Below, one piece after another: positions 9,016-17,669 of a DNA stretch of 64,000 nt. The stretch comes from Rehmannia glutinosa (Eukaryota > Streptophyta > Magnoliopsida > Lamiales > Orobanchaceae). Numbering within the stretch: the stretch's first letter is position 1; each line of letters opens with the position of its first letter. Below the pieces are notes generated by a model, which had not been told where the DNA came from, did not search any database, and saw only the letters and a list, made by a program, of their open reading frames with translations. The stretch covers positions 60,767,950 to 60,831,949 of the forward strand of contig CM071928.1 in the NCBI GenBank assembly GCA_016081115.2. Direction: 5' to 3'. The position numbers and the translations under genes were made by a program.

Positions 9016-9785
9016 TGAAAGAATTATAGCACGGATATTTACCAAAAGTTTTGCAGAGTAAATATGTGATTGCAGATGTGGTCACATTCACAATCACATG
9101 CGGCGAATTTTGAAAACAATAAAGAGACACACGAAGTAAAAATTGTCTACAAGCTAACAAGCTTGTAGACGTGCCAATATGGCGAAACTTTCCACTAGTA
9201 CAAATCGATTGATTCCGTATACAGAAATACTAAAACCAACTAGTAGAAACTCAACGAAAAACTCCTATCTAGAGTATATCAGATCTGTGTAATTCAACTC
9301 ATCCAACAATAGACATGTGTGGACTTGGTTAATCACAATACAAAAAAACAATGGATGAAAAACCTAACAAACACAACTGCAGGGCTGAATGTGATCTCAG
9401 ATGTAGTCACGTTCGAGATCACATCCAGGGCAGCGAGACTCCTTGTGCTTGTATGACTCTTAACTCTCTCCAGACTCTTGTATCTCTGGTATATTTCTTG
9501 TGTAATCATTATGGACGTCCCCTTCCCTTTAAATAGCCGTCCAACACCCTTCAAGAGACCTAATACACAAGGAAAGAAGATATATACAAATATATGACAA
9601 GTAAATCACTTATGTTAGGAAACAAGATAACTATCAAGAATCCTAATATATCAATACCATATCAATATGATTTCTTCCCTTATCTAAAAAGTCCTAATTA
9701 TATCATAAGTCTATAAAGGCAAAACAAATCAAAATCCAATCTTTTATTTTAGGAAATTACTTGGGCGAAAATTAACGCCCTAACA
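9016..9785 (-). repeat. 5' LTR of nested copia element 2
   Basis: 770 bp, same ends as 3986-4753. The two LTRs differ mainly by small changes such as CTGCGAGGTGAATG versus CTGCAGGGCTGAATG. Confidence 0.93.
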
Positions 9786-9856
9786 GATATGACTCAAGTA
9801 GGCAATCCCAAAGGACTTGCCTCAATTCTATTTCAATTCTTAATGAGAATGAAATT

Positions 9857-10717
9857 ATGTTATGTCATTTTAGATTAGGACACCCAAATTTTCATTATAT
9901 GAAACATTTGTTTTCAAAGCTTTTTTTGAATAAGAATTCATCTTTGCTTCAGTGTGAAATTTGTGAAATTGCAAAACATCATAGAACTTATTTTTCTCCT
10001 CAACCTTACAAGACCTCAAAGCCATTCACTATCATTCATAGTGATGTGTGGGGACCTTTACGGGTTAAAACAACATCTGGAAGAAGATGGTTTATAACCT
10101 TTATCGACGACCATACTCGGATTACTTGGGTATTTTTACTTCATGAAAAATCTGAATTTGCAGATGTGTTCAAAAAATTTTATACTATGGTTCAAACACA
10201 ATTTCAAACAAAGATTCAGGTTTTCCGGAGTGACAATGGCAAAGAATATTTTATCAAGATTTTAGGGAGTTTTTTTGTTGAAAAGGGTATTGTTCATCAA
10301 AGTTCTGGCAATGACACTCCACAACAAAATGGAATTGCAGAGAGGAAGAACAAACATCTCTTAGAAGTTGCTAGGTCCTTAATGTTTTCAACTGAGGTAC
10401 CAAAATATTTGTGGGGTGAGGCTAGTCTTACAGCTACTTATTTAATCAATAGGATGCCTTCAAAAGTTTTGAAGTTTCAAACCCCACTAAACTGCTTTAA
10501 AAAGTGTTTTCCTTCCTCTAGGCTCTCAAATGGCATTCCACTTAAAGTGTTTGGATGTGTTGCTTTTGTGCATATTCATGATAATAATAGAGGGAAATTA
10601 GATCCTAGGGCAAGGAAATGTGTCTTTGTTGGCTATCCTTCAAACCAAAAAGGGTACAAATATTTTGATCCAGTAACTAAGAATTTTTTTTATCTCCATG
10701 GATGTCACCTTTTTTAA
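9857..10717 (+). pseudogene. Integrase of copia element 1
   Basis: A long intact stretch (286 residues). It begins with the pre-integrase zinc-binding region (RLGHPNFHYMKHLF ... CEICEIAKHH, giving the H-H-C-C ligands). The integrase core follows with the first Asp in IIHSDVWGPL, the second in FRSDNGKEYF and the Glu in GIAERKNKHL, i.e. a complete D-D-E triad. The C-terminal part has VFGCVAFVHIHD, RGKLDPRARKC and FVGYPSNQKGYKYFDP. The integrase would insert element cDNA into the chromosome. The frame is lost in a run of T at 10686-10693, and its own upstream part is separated by the nested element. Confidence 0.88.
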
Positions 10718-11411
10718 AAATAAACCCTTTTTTCCATCTACTCATCTTCAGGGGGAGACATCTAATGAAGATTCGAGTTTTGACTGGTTCATTCATGAAT
10801 TTTTACCTGATAATCTTGTTGCTAAAATTGGTCAAAGTCATAAGGAGACGGGTGGATTTGAAAATATTTTTCAACAAAAACCCAAAGAATCTGAGATTAT
10901 GGATGTCATTCACAAATCAATTGAAAATATCTCAAATAATGAAAATTTGGATCAAATATCTATGCCATTACTGGATGAAACTCATAAAGGAGAAGAAATG
11001 TGTGCAAGGCAAGGTGATATTCAAAATAAAGGGAAAGTATATGTAAGGAAATATCCAGCACGAGAAAAGAGAATCAACAACTTGGAGCATGGCCGAGAAT
11101 CTGAACCAAGGACAAATCAAGAGTTTGAAGACCAGTCAGGTAAATCTCAGTCTGAGTTTAGTCCTGTTAAATCTATTCCTAGTCCAGATTCCACAATAGA
11201 GTCGGATAAAACTCAAGCGGTGCCAAATCATATTCCTGATTCTAAACTAGAGTTAGATCAAACTCTAGAAATGCCCATTGCTCTTAGGAAAGGTACGAGA
11301 ACGTGCACCAAACATCCTTTGTATAATTTTCTATCCTATCAAAGTTTGTCTCCATCTTTTCGGGCATTTACCACAAAGTTGTCATGTGTTTCTATTCAAG
11401 AATATATATGA
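10698..11411 (+). pseudogene. Integrase-RT linker of copia element 1
   Basis: A 237-residue frame, low complexity and acidic, with FPSTHLQGETSNEDSSFDWF and later ALRKGTRTCTKHPLYNFLSY, the basic P-L-Y-x-F-x-S-Y motif that precedes copia reverse transcriptase. It is shifted by one frame relative to the integrase at the T-run. It is the variable linker of the polyprotein with no enzymatic role. Confidence 0.75.
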
Positions 11412-12336
11412 TGCTCTAGAAGTTCTGAATGGAGGGATGCGGTTCTTGAGGAGATGAGAGCTCTAGAAAAAAATAGGACTGGGAAAATGTTGATCTTCCA
11501 AAAGGAAAGACTCGATCGGATGCAAGTGGGTGTTTACTGATGAAAGTACAATTCAGATGGTTCTCTTGAAAGATACAAGGCTCGGTTGGTTGCCAAAGGT
11601 TTTACACAAACCTATGGTATCGATTATTCGAGACATTTTCTCCATTTGCTAAGTTGAACACTTTGTGAGGGTATTACTATCTCTTGCGCTTAATTTGGAT
11701 TGGTCATTACATCGGTTGGATGTTAAAAATGCCTTCTTGAACGGTGATTTAGAAGAAGAGGTGTACATGGAAGCTCCTCTAGGGTTCCCTGGTAAGTTCG
11801 GGAAGAAAATTTGCCGATTAAGAAGTCTTTATATTAGCTCAAACAATCTCCCGTAGCTTGGTTTGAGAGATTTACAAAATTTGTAAAGACTCGAGGTTTT
11901 TCACAAGGGGCAGTCGGACCACACATTATTTATGAAGGTCTCGAGGGAAGGAAAGATCGTTGTGTTGATTGTTTATGTTGACGATATTATCCTCACGGGT
12001 GATGATATTATGGAAATAGAGACGTTGAAGAATAGTTTAGCATCCGAGTTTGAGATTAATGATCTTGGACAATTGAGATATTTTCTTGGAATGGAAATTG
12101 CTAGATCAAAAAAAGGAATAGTGGTTTCACAACAGAAATATATTCTAGATCTCTTAGAAGAAACGGGGATGATTGGATGCAAGCCTTCAGATACTCCAAT
12201 GGAATTTAACTCCAAGCTTGGAGAGGTTAAGGAAGGAATTCCAGTGGACACGGGTCGATATCAACGTTTAGTGGGAAAATCGATTTACCTATCCCATACC
12301 CGACAAAATATTTCTTTTGCTTTGTCGATATGGTAA
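11412..12336 (+). pseudogene. Reverse transcriptase of copia element 1
   Basis: Fragments in several frames. CKWVF at about 11520 and a region around 11570-11650 correspond to the ARLVAKG and FAPVAK motifs but are frameshifted. Then LHRLDVKNAFLNGDLEEEVYMEAPLGF (first part only quoted as a motif: D-V-K-N-A-F-L-N-G) at 11710-11790, and LIVYVDDIILTGDD at 11965-12010 with the YVDD catalytic box intact. LRYFLGMEIARSKKGIVVSQ follows. At least four frame changes occur before 11932. Reverse transcriptase copies the element RNA into cDNA; this copy cannot be translated as read. Confidence 0.85.
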
Positions 12337-12933
12337 GCGATTCATGCATTCTCCTTATGAAGAACACATGGAAGTCAGTGTCTACAAGATTTTGAGGTAC
12401 TTAAAGGGAACCCCAGGCAAAGGTTTATGTTTCAAAAAAAGTGATCAGCGTGGAATTGAAGTTTACACTGACGCAGACTGGGCTGGATATGTTACTGATA
12501 GAAGATCCACTTCTGGATATTGTACCTTTTTGTGGGGAAATTTGGTGACCTGGAGAAGTAAAAAGCAAAGTGTGGTAGCTAGGAGTAGCGCCGAAGCTGA
12601 ATATAGAGCAATGGCCCAGGGAGTGTGTGAAATACTTTGGTTACAAAGAATTTTGAAGGAACTTGGCATGTTAGTGGAGCTTCCTATGAAGTTGTTTTGT
12701 GATAATAAGGCGGCTATTAGCATTGCTAGAATCCTGTTCAACATGACCGAACCAAGCATATAGAGATTGACAGACATTTCATAAAAGAAAAACTTGAAGA
12801 TAAAGTTATTTGTATTCCATTTGTGCCCTCAACACAGCAGATTGCTGATGTCTTCACCAAAGGGTTACTTAGGCAAACTTTTGATTTTTTTGTAAGCAAG
12901 TTGGACATGATAAATATCTATGCACCAACTTGA
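12317..12933 (+). pseudogene. RNase H of copia element 1
   Basis: VYTDADWAGYVTDRRSTSGY, WRSKKQSVVARSSAEAEYRA, CEILWLQRILKELG and LFCDNKAAISIA are the standard copia RNase H blocks, with catalytic D, E and D positions present. After a one-base shift near 12750 the sequence continues with IDRHFIKEKLED and STQQIADVFTKGL and stops just before the polypurine tract. The enzyme degrades the RNA strand of the RNA/DNA hybrid. Confidence 0.87.
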
Positions 12934-12940
12934 GGGGGAG
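12931..12940 (+). other. Polypurine tract of copia element 1
   Basis: TGAGGGGGAG immediately upstream of the 3' LTR, the usual second-strand priming site of plant copia elements. Confidence 0.85.
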
Positions 12941-13173
12941 TGTTGGTAAATTAGGAATAAATGGCTGCATAAAGTAGGGATATTTTCTTCTTTGAGATTA
13001 AGGGTAATTAGCGATTACTTTTCGGTTTCCTAATTTTTAGGGATTGACTTGATTTGAGGAGAAAGTTAGGGAGAGTTAGGCTCTTAGATTTCTATTTATT
13101 TGATCGCTCCTTTTTTCTTTGAATGTAATGTAAAAATGAAAATAAATAAAAATTCTCTCTTTAGTTTCTTTCA
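12941..13173 (+). repeat. 3' LTR of copia element 1
   Basis: Same length (233 bp) and ends as the 5' LTR. TSD GTATT follows at 13174-13178. Confidence 0.95.
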
Positions 13174-13228
13174 GTATTTATATTTGTTATTTTTTTTACA
13201 ATTATACTTGTATTTATCTTGTACATGT

Positions 13229-13600
13229 CACTACTAGAAAAAGAGGTTTTTGTGATAACAAAATTTTGTCACAAAAGACTGAATTTCGTCACAAAAGGAT
13301 TTTTTGTGGCGGCAAGTCGTCTCAAAAACGTCGCCACGGATACCTCGTGACAAATAAGTTATTTGTGACGCCGGAGTCGTCACAAATGTTATTGTGACAA
13401 CAGTGTCGTCACAAATAAGTCGTCATGGATGTCCACCAAGATTTTCGTTAGGGACATTTTCGTCAAACTTATTTGTGACGACGATGTTGTCACAAATAAT
13501 TTAAGATCTTTTGTGTCGACATTTGTCGTCTCAAAAGCCTGTGTTCTGAAAGTTTATTTGTGGCGGCTTTGTCGTAGCAAAAACTCTCTTTTATTAAATA
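13229..13600 (+). mobile_element. CACTA (En/Spm-like) transposon terminus with subterminal repeats
   Basis: Begins CACTACTAGAAAAAGAGG, the canonical CACTA terminal inverted repeat. To about 13600 it holds alternating-orientation copies of a TTTGTGACGACG / CGTCGTCACAAA motif (e.g. 13345-13360, 13377-13388, 13405-13417, 13468-13495), as in transposase-binding subterminal arrays. No matching CTAGTAGTG end was found between here and 17179 or between 32083 and 33414, so the element appears one-ended in this window. Confidence 0.85.
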
Positions 13601-13619
13601 TTTTTTATATTTTATTTTA

Positions 13620-13857
13620 GTATCTCATTTTTAAACATGTATTCACCTAATAACAATATCAACATTACCCAACACGAATGCATTCATGCAACAAATGATA
13701 TCAACCAAACACAAAAAACAAGTATCAACATCATGTTAAATACCAAACTACCTGTATTCACCTAATAACAATATTAACATTACCCAATATCAAACAAGTA
13801 TCAACATTATGTTCAAAATAACAAGTATATATATAAGCAAGAAATTATTTCATCTAA
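13620..13857. repeat. Imperfect direct duplication inside the CACTA-derived region
   Basis: The string TTCACCTAATAACAATAT, followed by (C/T)AACATTACCCAA, occurs at 13641-13675 and again at 13750-13784, about 108 bp apart, and CAAGTATCAACAT recurs with it. No coding potential is seen. Confidence 0.55.
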
Positions 13858-14017
13858 GCCTAATCATCTAAATCCTCAGCTTCATCATCTCTAAAAGTTC
13901 TCGACGACGATGGATCACCTGCACCAGAAGCAGAGGGTGGGGACAACTCGCGTGTGTGCATGTCTTTCCAATAGTTTATCAATGACAAGGGCTCTTGCGT
14001 CTCGATGTAGGCCTGTC
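13858..14017 (-). pseudogene. Probable last exon of a CACTA transposase-like gene
   Basis: On the minus strand a plausible acceptor (AAATTTTGGACAG) is followed by an open frame with AYIETQEPLSLINYWKDMHT, a serine/proline stretch, and an acidic end FRDDEAEDLDD before a stop. A T-H/Q-x(n)-G/L-x-x-I-x-x-W-K-x-M pattern near the C-terminus is seen in plant En/Spm-type transposase families. The exon lies about 250 bp inside the subterminal repeats and reads toward the CACTA end, as expected. Upstream exons cannot be identified with confidence. Confidence 0.45.
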
Positions 14018-14896
14018 CAAAATTTATCACAATAGCTTATAAAAACTTAATTCTAAATATTAAATGACTTTTTACCTTCTTAAAACTAAATGTGTCCTAG
14101 ATTCTAATATATTACTGAAAGGATAAATTCTTTTTCGATTTAAAAAAATAAGACACAAAAAAAAAACATAAGATGCATATATAAATATTTCAATAATAGT
14201 TGTTCATTGTTGTACCAATACGAAATAGATTTCCAATTTCCAAGTATCAACAAACAATGAAAAAACATAAGGATAAAAAAGAAGCATTTAGAGCAGAACG
14301 CCATAAAGTAAAAGCTAACAGAAAATTTGACAATCCTTGCAGAAGGATTCTTCACATTATAAACAAAGATAACCTTCACAGAAAATCTATAGATATTACA
14401 GCAAAACTCAACGAAAAGAGAGTTAAAATGACCCAGGACTATTAATTCTATCATAATTTTGTATGTTTGTCTTCTTGCCATACATAGTACTGATCTATAT
14501 AAGACTAGAAACAAACACCAAAATGAACACAAAGCAATTTCAAATACAACACACCTTCTTAAAACAACCAGTACCAACTAGTATGAGTAAAAGCTTTATG
14601 CCCCGCACACTTAAGCTAGCTAATCTAGTATGTGTTTGTGAAATACTTATGCAAAAACTGAGTAAATAATTACCTTCCATGTCTTGCATTCCTTCCACTA
14701 GTCGCGGGGCTCGTAGGGCTGCTGCACACATAATTTGAGAGACATTTCAATATAATATATAATAAAAATTTTATACAACGTGCCGTAATGAATGTATGAC
14801 TCAAAATTTTCAATTTAAATAGAAAATTTTTGTAATTAGCCCAAACCTTAGGGGGCCTTTTTGTAATTATCCAAAAATTTTATGCACTATTCATAC
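14018..14896. other. Non-coding DNA between the CACTA remnant and the IAR1-like exons
   Basis: AT-rich. At 14684-14732 on the minus strand a short segment (AALRAPRLVEGMQDME in one frame) sits between an acceptor-like TGTGTGCAG and a donor-like GTAATT, and might be an exon of the CACTA gene. Around 14830-14865 a string GGCCCCCTAAGGTTTGGGC (minus strand) resembles a dispersed plant repeat. The C-terminal exons expected for the IAR1-like gene are not here. Confidence 0.35.
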
Positions 14897-14948
14897 CAAA
14901 AGCATGTGGCAATTGATGAAGAAAAACATCACCCAGCATGGCTCCAGC
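14897..14948 (-). pseudogene. IAR1-like exon 4 (GAMLGDVFLHQLPHAFG)
   Basis: The minus strand encodes AGAMLGDVFLHQLPHAFG followed by a GT donor (GTATGAAT). This is the conserved ZIP-family segment A-G-x-M-L-G-D-A-F-L-H-Q-L-P-H-A-F, with the metal-site His residues. The acceptor is AAG directly before CTGGAGCC. Joined to exon 3 by strict AG/GT rules this leaves a one-base phase mismatch, which could be a real defect or a base missing in the G-run at 15443-15446. No later exon (His-rich loop, remaining membrane segments) is found. Confidence 0.75.
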
Positions 14949-15443
14949 TTGCGTAAGAAATATTTATATAAAATCAAGATAGAGCTACCTGAGATAATTC
15001 TATACTCAAAAAGCCATATAGGGTGATCCACCATTTTTCTTTGGAGAAATTGAAACGAGAAAAAAAAAAGTGAGAAATTAAGTGCTTTGAAACAGAGCAA
15101 AAAATCAGTTAAAAGAGTGATAATATTAAATGTTCATTCCGCTATTGTTAAAGCATGCCTTAAGTGCCAAAGTATAATCTCACTAAGTAGCAATTTCCTA
15201 GGGAAAAAATGTCATTTTCTTCCAAATAAACAACAAACGATCTTCCCAATTCTGAAATTATCCCATTTTCCCAGCAACCTAACAAGATCCTCTTTTATCC
15301 AAAATTTTTAGTAAAGTAAAGCTTTCTCCAATAAGAAAGCTTAAGTGTAAGAACTAATATGAATAAAAACAATAGCCTACAGAGAGTAAGAACTAACAAA
15401 TTTTAGTTAGATAAGAATGAAGAGAGGAATAAGAAAGTCCAAC

Positions 15444-15493
15444 CCCAAATAATGCTAACGAATCAACAAGTGCCTTTGATGGCTTCCCCTGTA
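15444..15493 (-). pseudogene. IAR1-like exon 3 (QGKPSKALVDSLALFG)
   Basis: A 50-bp exon bounded by acceptor TTCCTGCAG and donor GTTGGA. It encodes QGKPSKALVDSLALFG in phase with exon 2. The same block (QGKPSK-x-x-VDSLALFG) follows the first membrane segment in Arabidopsis IAR1 and KE4-type ZIP transporters, as I recall them. Confidence 0.8.
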
Positions 15494-15751
15494 CTGCAGG
15501 AATACAAAATCCAACATTTGTGAGCCAGCTATAAGCATAAGTTAGCATCTTTATCTTTTCTGAAAGGCGGGTCTTCTAACTGTAGCCTCCATGGCTACAG
15601 GCAGTCATCTTTGATCCTGATTGGCCGACCTTTCCGATCCCGAAACAAACATAGTTCGGCTCTCCTTGTTTCGGTCATTCAGATGACAAATTCCGTGAAG
15701 ACGACGTCAAGAACAAGAAGACATGCAAGTAATGAAAATTAGGCTACTTAC

Positions 15752-15838
15752 TAAATATTAAAGGCAACAAAATCAGGCAAATAAGAGAAGCCAAGCTAAC
15801 CAATAGTGAGCAAGCCATGGCATGGATCCAGAGGCCTG
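15752..15838 (-). pseudogene. IAR1-like exon 2 (first transmembrane segment)
   Basis: An 87-bp exon between acceptor TTCTATTTAG and donor GTAAGT. In phase with exon 1 it reads GLWIHAMACSLLVSLASLIC and continues LILLPLIF, a hydrophobic membrane helix closely resembling the first conserved helix of IAR1-like ZIP zinc transporters. Confidence 0.82.
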
Positions 15839-16336
15839 CTAAATAGAACATAGAGAACTGAAGTTTACAATAGATTGCTAATACAATAGTATCAAACAAT
15901 AATCATAAAATCGAAAGATTCTAAAATGGTTTTCCAGCAGTATAACCAAGAAGTTGAAACTCATTCAGTCATTAATGCTACGCTTGATGTAAGAAGCAAA
16001 ATTTTGATAGAATTCAAGAAGAAATCAGCCACAATAGTACAGACATTATGGCATTGCCCACTTCAATGAATTATGGCAACACTACAGAGGATGACAAGAT
16101 ACTTCTAAGCATAACCACACTGCAGTAGCACAAATACAGAGCTGTATCCATACTTAAAAGAAACACGGTTCAATATTCAACCTAAGGAAATCAACAGAAA
16201 ATGAAATATTGAGTGCTATATGGTAACTATTTTAACATTTCACAAGAACAGAAGTAGGAAAAGAAAAACAAAACAAAAAGACAAAACCAAACAAGCAATA
16301 AAATCACATTAAGCCAAAAGAAATGAAAATATTTAC

Positions 16337-16520
16337 CAAGCCCAGAAAGCTCCACATCACCATCATGCCTATGCTCATGATGTCCATGCTCAAAGTCATG
16401 GACATGATCATCATTAGCCCACATCATCTTCAGATCTTCCTCTTCAGCAATTTCCTCTGGAAGAAGCACCTGCTGCCGTTGATTCTTCTTGACTAATCCT
16501 ACATCCTCATCCAAGAAATG
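16337..16520 (-). pseudogene. IAR1-like exon 1 (LPEEIAEEEDL and His-rich segment)
   Basis: A 184-bp exon between acceptor TGTTGTTTTCAG and donor GTAAAT. It encodes LDEDVGLVKKNQRQQV, then LLPEEIAEEEDLKMM, and a histidine-rich stretch HVHDFEHGHHEHRHDGD, ending with one base of a split codon completed by exon 2. L-P-E-E-I-A-E-E followed by His-rich sequence and a membrane helix is characteristic of IAR1, the ZIP-family protein of the plant secretory pathway implicated in zinc homeostasis and auxin-conjugate responses. The usual N-terminal signal peptide is not here; a different exon is upstream. Confidence 0.82.
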
Positions 16521-16801
16521 CTGAAAACAACATTGATAAGTTCATTTCTTCACAAGAAAATGGAATTACAAATTACATTGAACTAAACAAGTAGGTCAAG
16601 AAGTTCCTCAAGAAGAACAGATATCACTACAAATTACACAATTAGATTCTCAGATTAATCAATTTGACCAAGAAACTCTCAAGAAGAAATGACACATCAC
16701 AATTACTCAAAAAAAAAAAAAGAGAATATGTTTCAATGAAATTATGTGTCAAGGAATGTGGAAAATCTTGAAGAATGCAGAGAGGAGGAGATATATATTA
16801 C

Positions 16802-16926
16802 TTTATATATGCCGATGAGTTTATCTGCCAAGGCAATATGAGTACCGCACTGTCTGCACATGAAGTACTCTTGGTTAGGCTGATCAAACTCCCCAAAGAA
16901 TACTAACATTCCCATTTTTTCAAATG
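16802..16926 (-). pseudogene. Exon with Yippee/CULT-like CxxC zinc-ribbon motif
   Basis: A minus-strand segment of 125 bp between acceptor-like CTTTTAG and donor GTAATA. It encodes MGMLVFFGEFDQPNQEYF followed by CRQCGTHIALADKLIG. A C-x-x-C-x-T-H-(I/L)-A-L pattern is typical of the Yippee / beta-tent zinc domain. Its end is in phase 0 with the IAR1-like exon at 16520, so the predicted splice joins the two in frame. IAR1 proteins are not known to carry this domain. It could be a piece of a neighbouring gene, a captured exon or a chimeric transcript. Confidence 0.5.
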
Positions 16927-17179
16927 CTAAAAGATAAGTTTGAAGCCAAATGTTCTTCCAAAGGAATGATCTAATCCTTTAAAATGTGGAAAATTCAGAA
17001 TAAAGAAAATGAGATGCTTTCGAATACTAATTGTAGTTATTATTCTCAATGCATCTAATAACAAGTAAAATATCAAAATTAAAGCTCAAGCCATATTTGC
17101 TAAAATAGATATACATTTATATGTTAAAACTAAATTAATGCACAACGTTGAGAATTATTAAACAGGGGACATCTTTTAG
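16927..17179. other. Non-coding DNA left of the fold-back TRIM
   Basis: AT-rich with no ORF or element recognised. It probably contained upstream intron or exon sequence of the minus-strand gene before the TRIM inserted. The continuation of this DNA is at 32083. Confidence 0.4.
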
Positions 17180-17374
17180 TGTTAAATTTGGGGGGACTTG
17201 GTACGATCCCACACATGAAGCATACCCAATATGAGAGAGAGTCCAAGCCCACCAAGTGAGGTTCCATCCTAAAACCAATTGGTGATAGGAGGAGTAACTC
17301 ACTTGGCTTATAAAGTGGACTTTCTTCCCTTAATCAATCCATGTGGGACAACTCACAAGTGACATATCTCAACA
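17180..17374 (-). repeat. Inverted TRIM LTR
   Basis: Reverse complement of the TRIM LTR: begins TGTTAAATTTGGGGGGACTTG and ends GACATATCTCAACA. It is followed by CGCCCCCCTCACTTG, the reverse complement of the TRIM purine tract. Confidence 0.88.
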
Positions 17375-17498
17375 CGCCCCCCTCACTTGTGAGTCCTTCG
17401 TCAATTCATTAATCATCATAACAGGATTCACCATGCTCAATCACACTCATGTGATGATAATTAATGAATTGACGAAGGACTCACAAGTGAGGGAGGCG
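17375..17498. repeat. Palindromic TRIM internal region
   Basis: 17375-17450 is the reverse complement of TRIM internal sequence (purine tract, TGACGAAGGACTC, TGAGCATGG). 17455-17498 repeats the same TGAATTGACGAAGGACTC in forward orientation. The centre of symmetry is near 17455, so the region and its two LTR arms could fold into a hairpin of about 240 bp per arm. Confidence 0.8.
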
Positions 17499-17669
17499 CG
17501 TTGAGATATGTCACTTGTGAGTTGTCCCACATTGATTAAGAAAAGGAAGAGAGTCCAATTTATAAGGCAAGTGAGCTACTCTTCCTATCACCAATTGGTT
17601 TTAGGATGGAACCTCACTTGGTGGGCTTGGGCTCTCTCCCATATTGGGTACGCTTCATGTGTGGGACCG
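17499..17669 (+). repeat. Direct TRIM LTR, left part (interrupted)
   Basis: Forward copy of the LTR (GTTGAGATATGTCACTTG...) up to GGGACCG, where the SIRE-like element is inserted. The remainder is at 31747-31770. The target-site duplication GACCG is at 17665-17669 and 31742-31746. Confidence 0.9.

Larger units (their letters stand above)
3986..9785 (-). mobile_element. Nested Ty1-copia element, RT-deleted, minus strand
   Basis: Flanked by LTRs 3986-4753 (3' LTR) and 9016-9785 (5' LTR) with TSD GATAT (3981-3985 and 9786-9790), inserted into the pre-integrase region of copia element 1. On the minus strand the order is primer site, partial gag with two zinc knuckles, protease, pre-integrase, integrase, linker, then directly the C-terminal end of RNase H. 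The reverse transcriptase and most of RNase H are deleted. About 1.25 kb of non-pol DNA lies between RNase H and the 3' LTR. It could only move with proteins supplied in trans. Confidence 0.9.
3062..13173 (+). mobile_element. Ty1-copia LTR retrotransposon with nested insertion
   Basis: Bounded by 233-bp LTRs (3062-3294 and 12941-13173) with TG...CA ends and a 5-bp target-site duplication GTATT (3057-3061 and 13174-13178). A tRNA-Met type primer site follows the 5' LTR and a TGAGGGGGAG polypurine tract precedes the 3' LTR. Internal order is gag remnant, protease, integrase, reverse transcriptase, RNase H, i.e. the copia order. A second element occupies 3986-9785; without it this element is about 4.3 kb. 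Gag is mostly missing and the RT frame is broken, so it is not autonomous as sequenced. Confidence 0.93.

Noticed and set aside
3062..13173. Explaining LTR differences by simple CHG deamination or a RIP-like process
   Set aside because: The changes include indels and CAG-to-CG or CTG-to-TCG strings rather than C-to-T or G-to-A alone, so deamination does not account for them.
14140..14577. 145-residue minus-strand frame rich in F, C, L
   Set aside because: AT-rich low-complexity translation without recognisable motif; it does not fit the missing IAR1-like exons.
16227..16336. Extension of the His-rich frame into a membrane segment (WLNVILLLVWFCLFVLFFFSY)
   Set aside because: It lies beyond a good splice donor (GTAAAT at 16336). 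The splice to 15838 instead gives the conserved IAR1-like helix in phase, so this stretch is intron.
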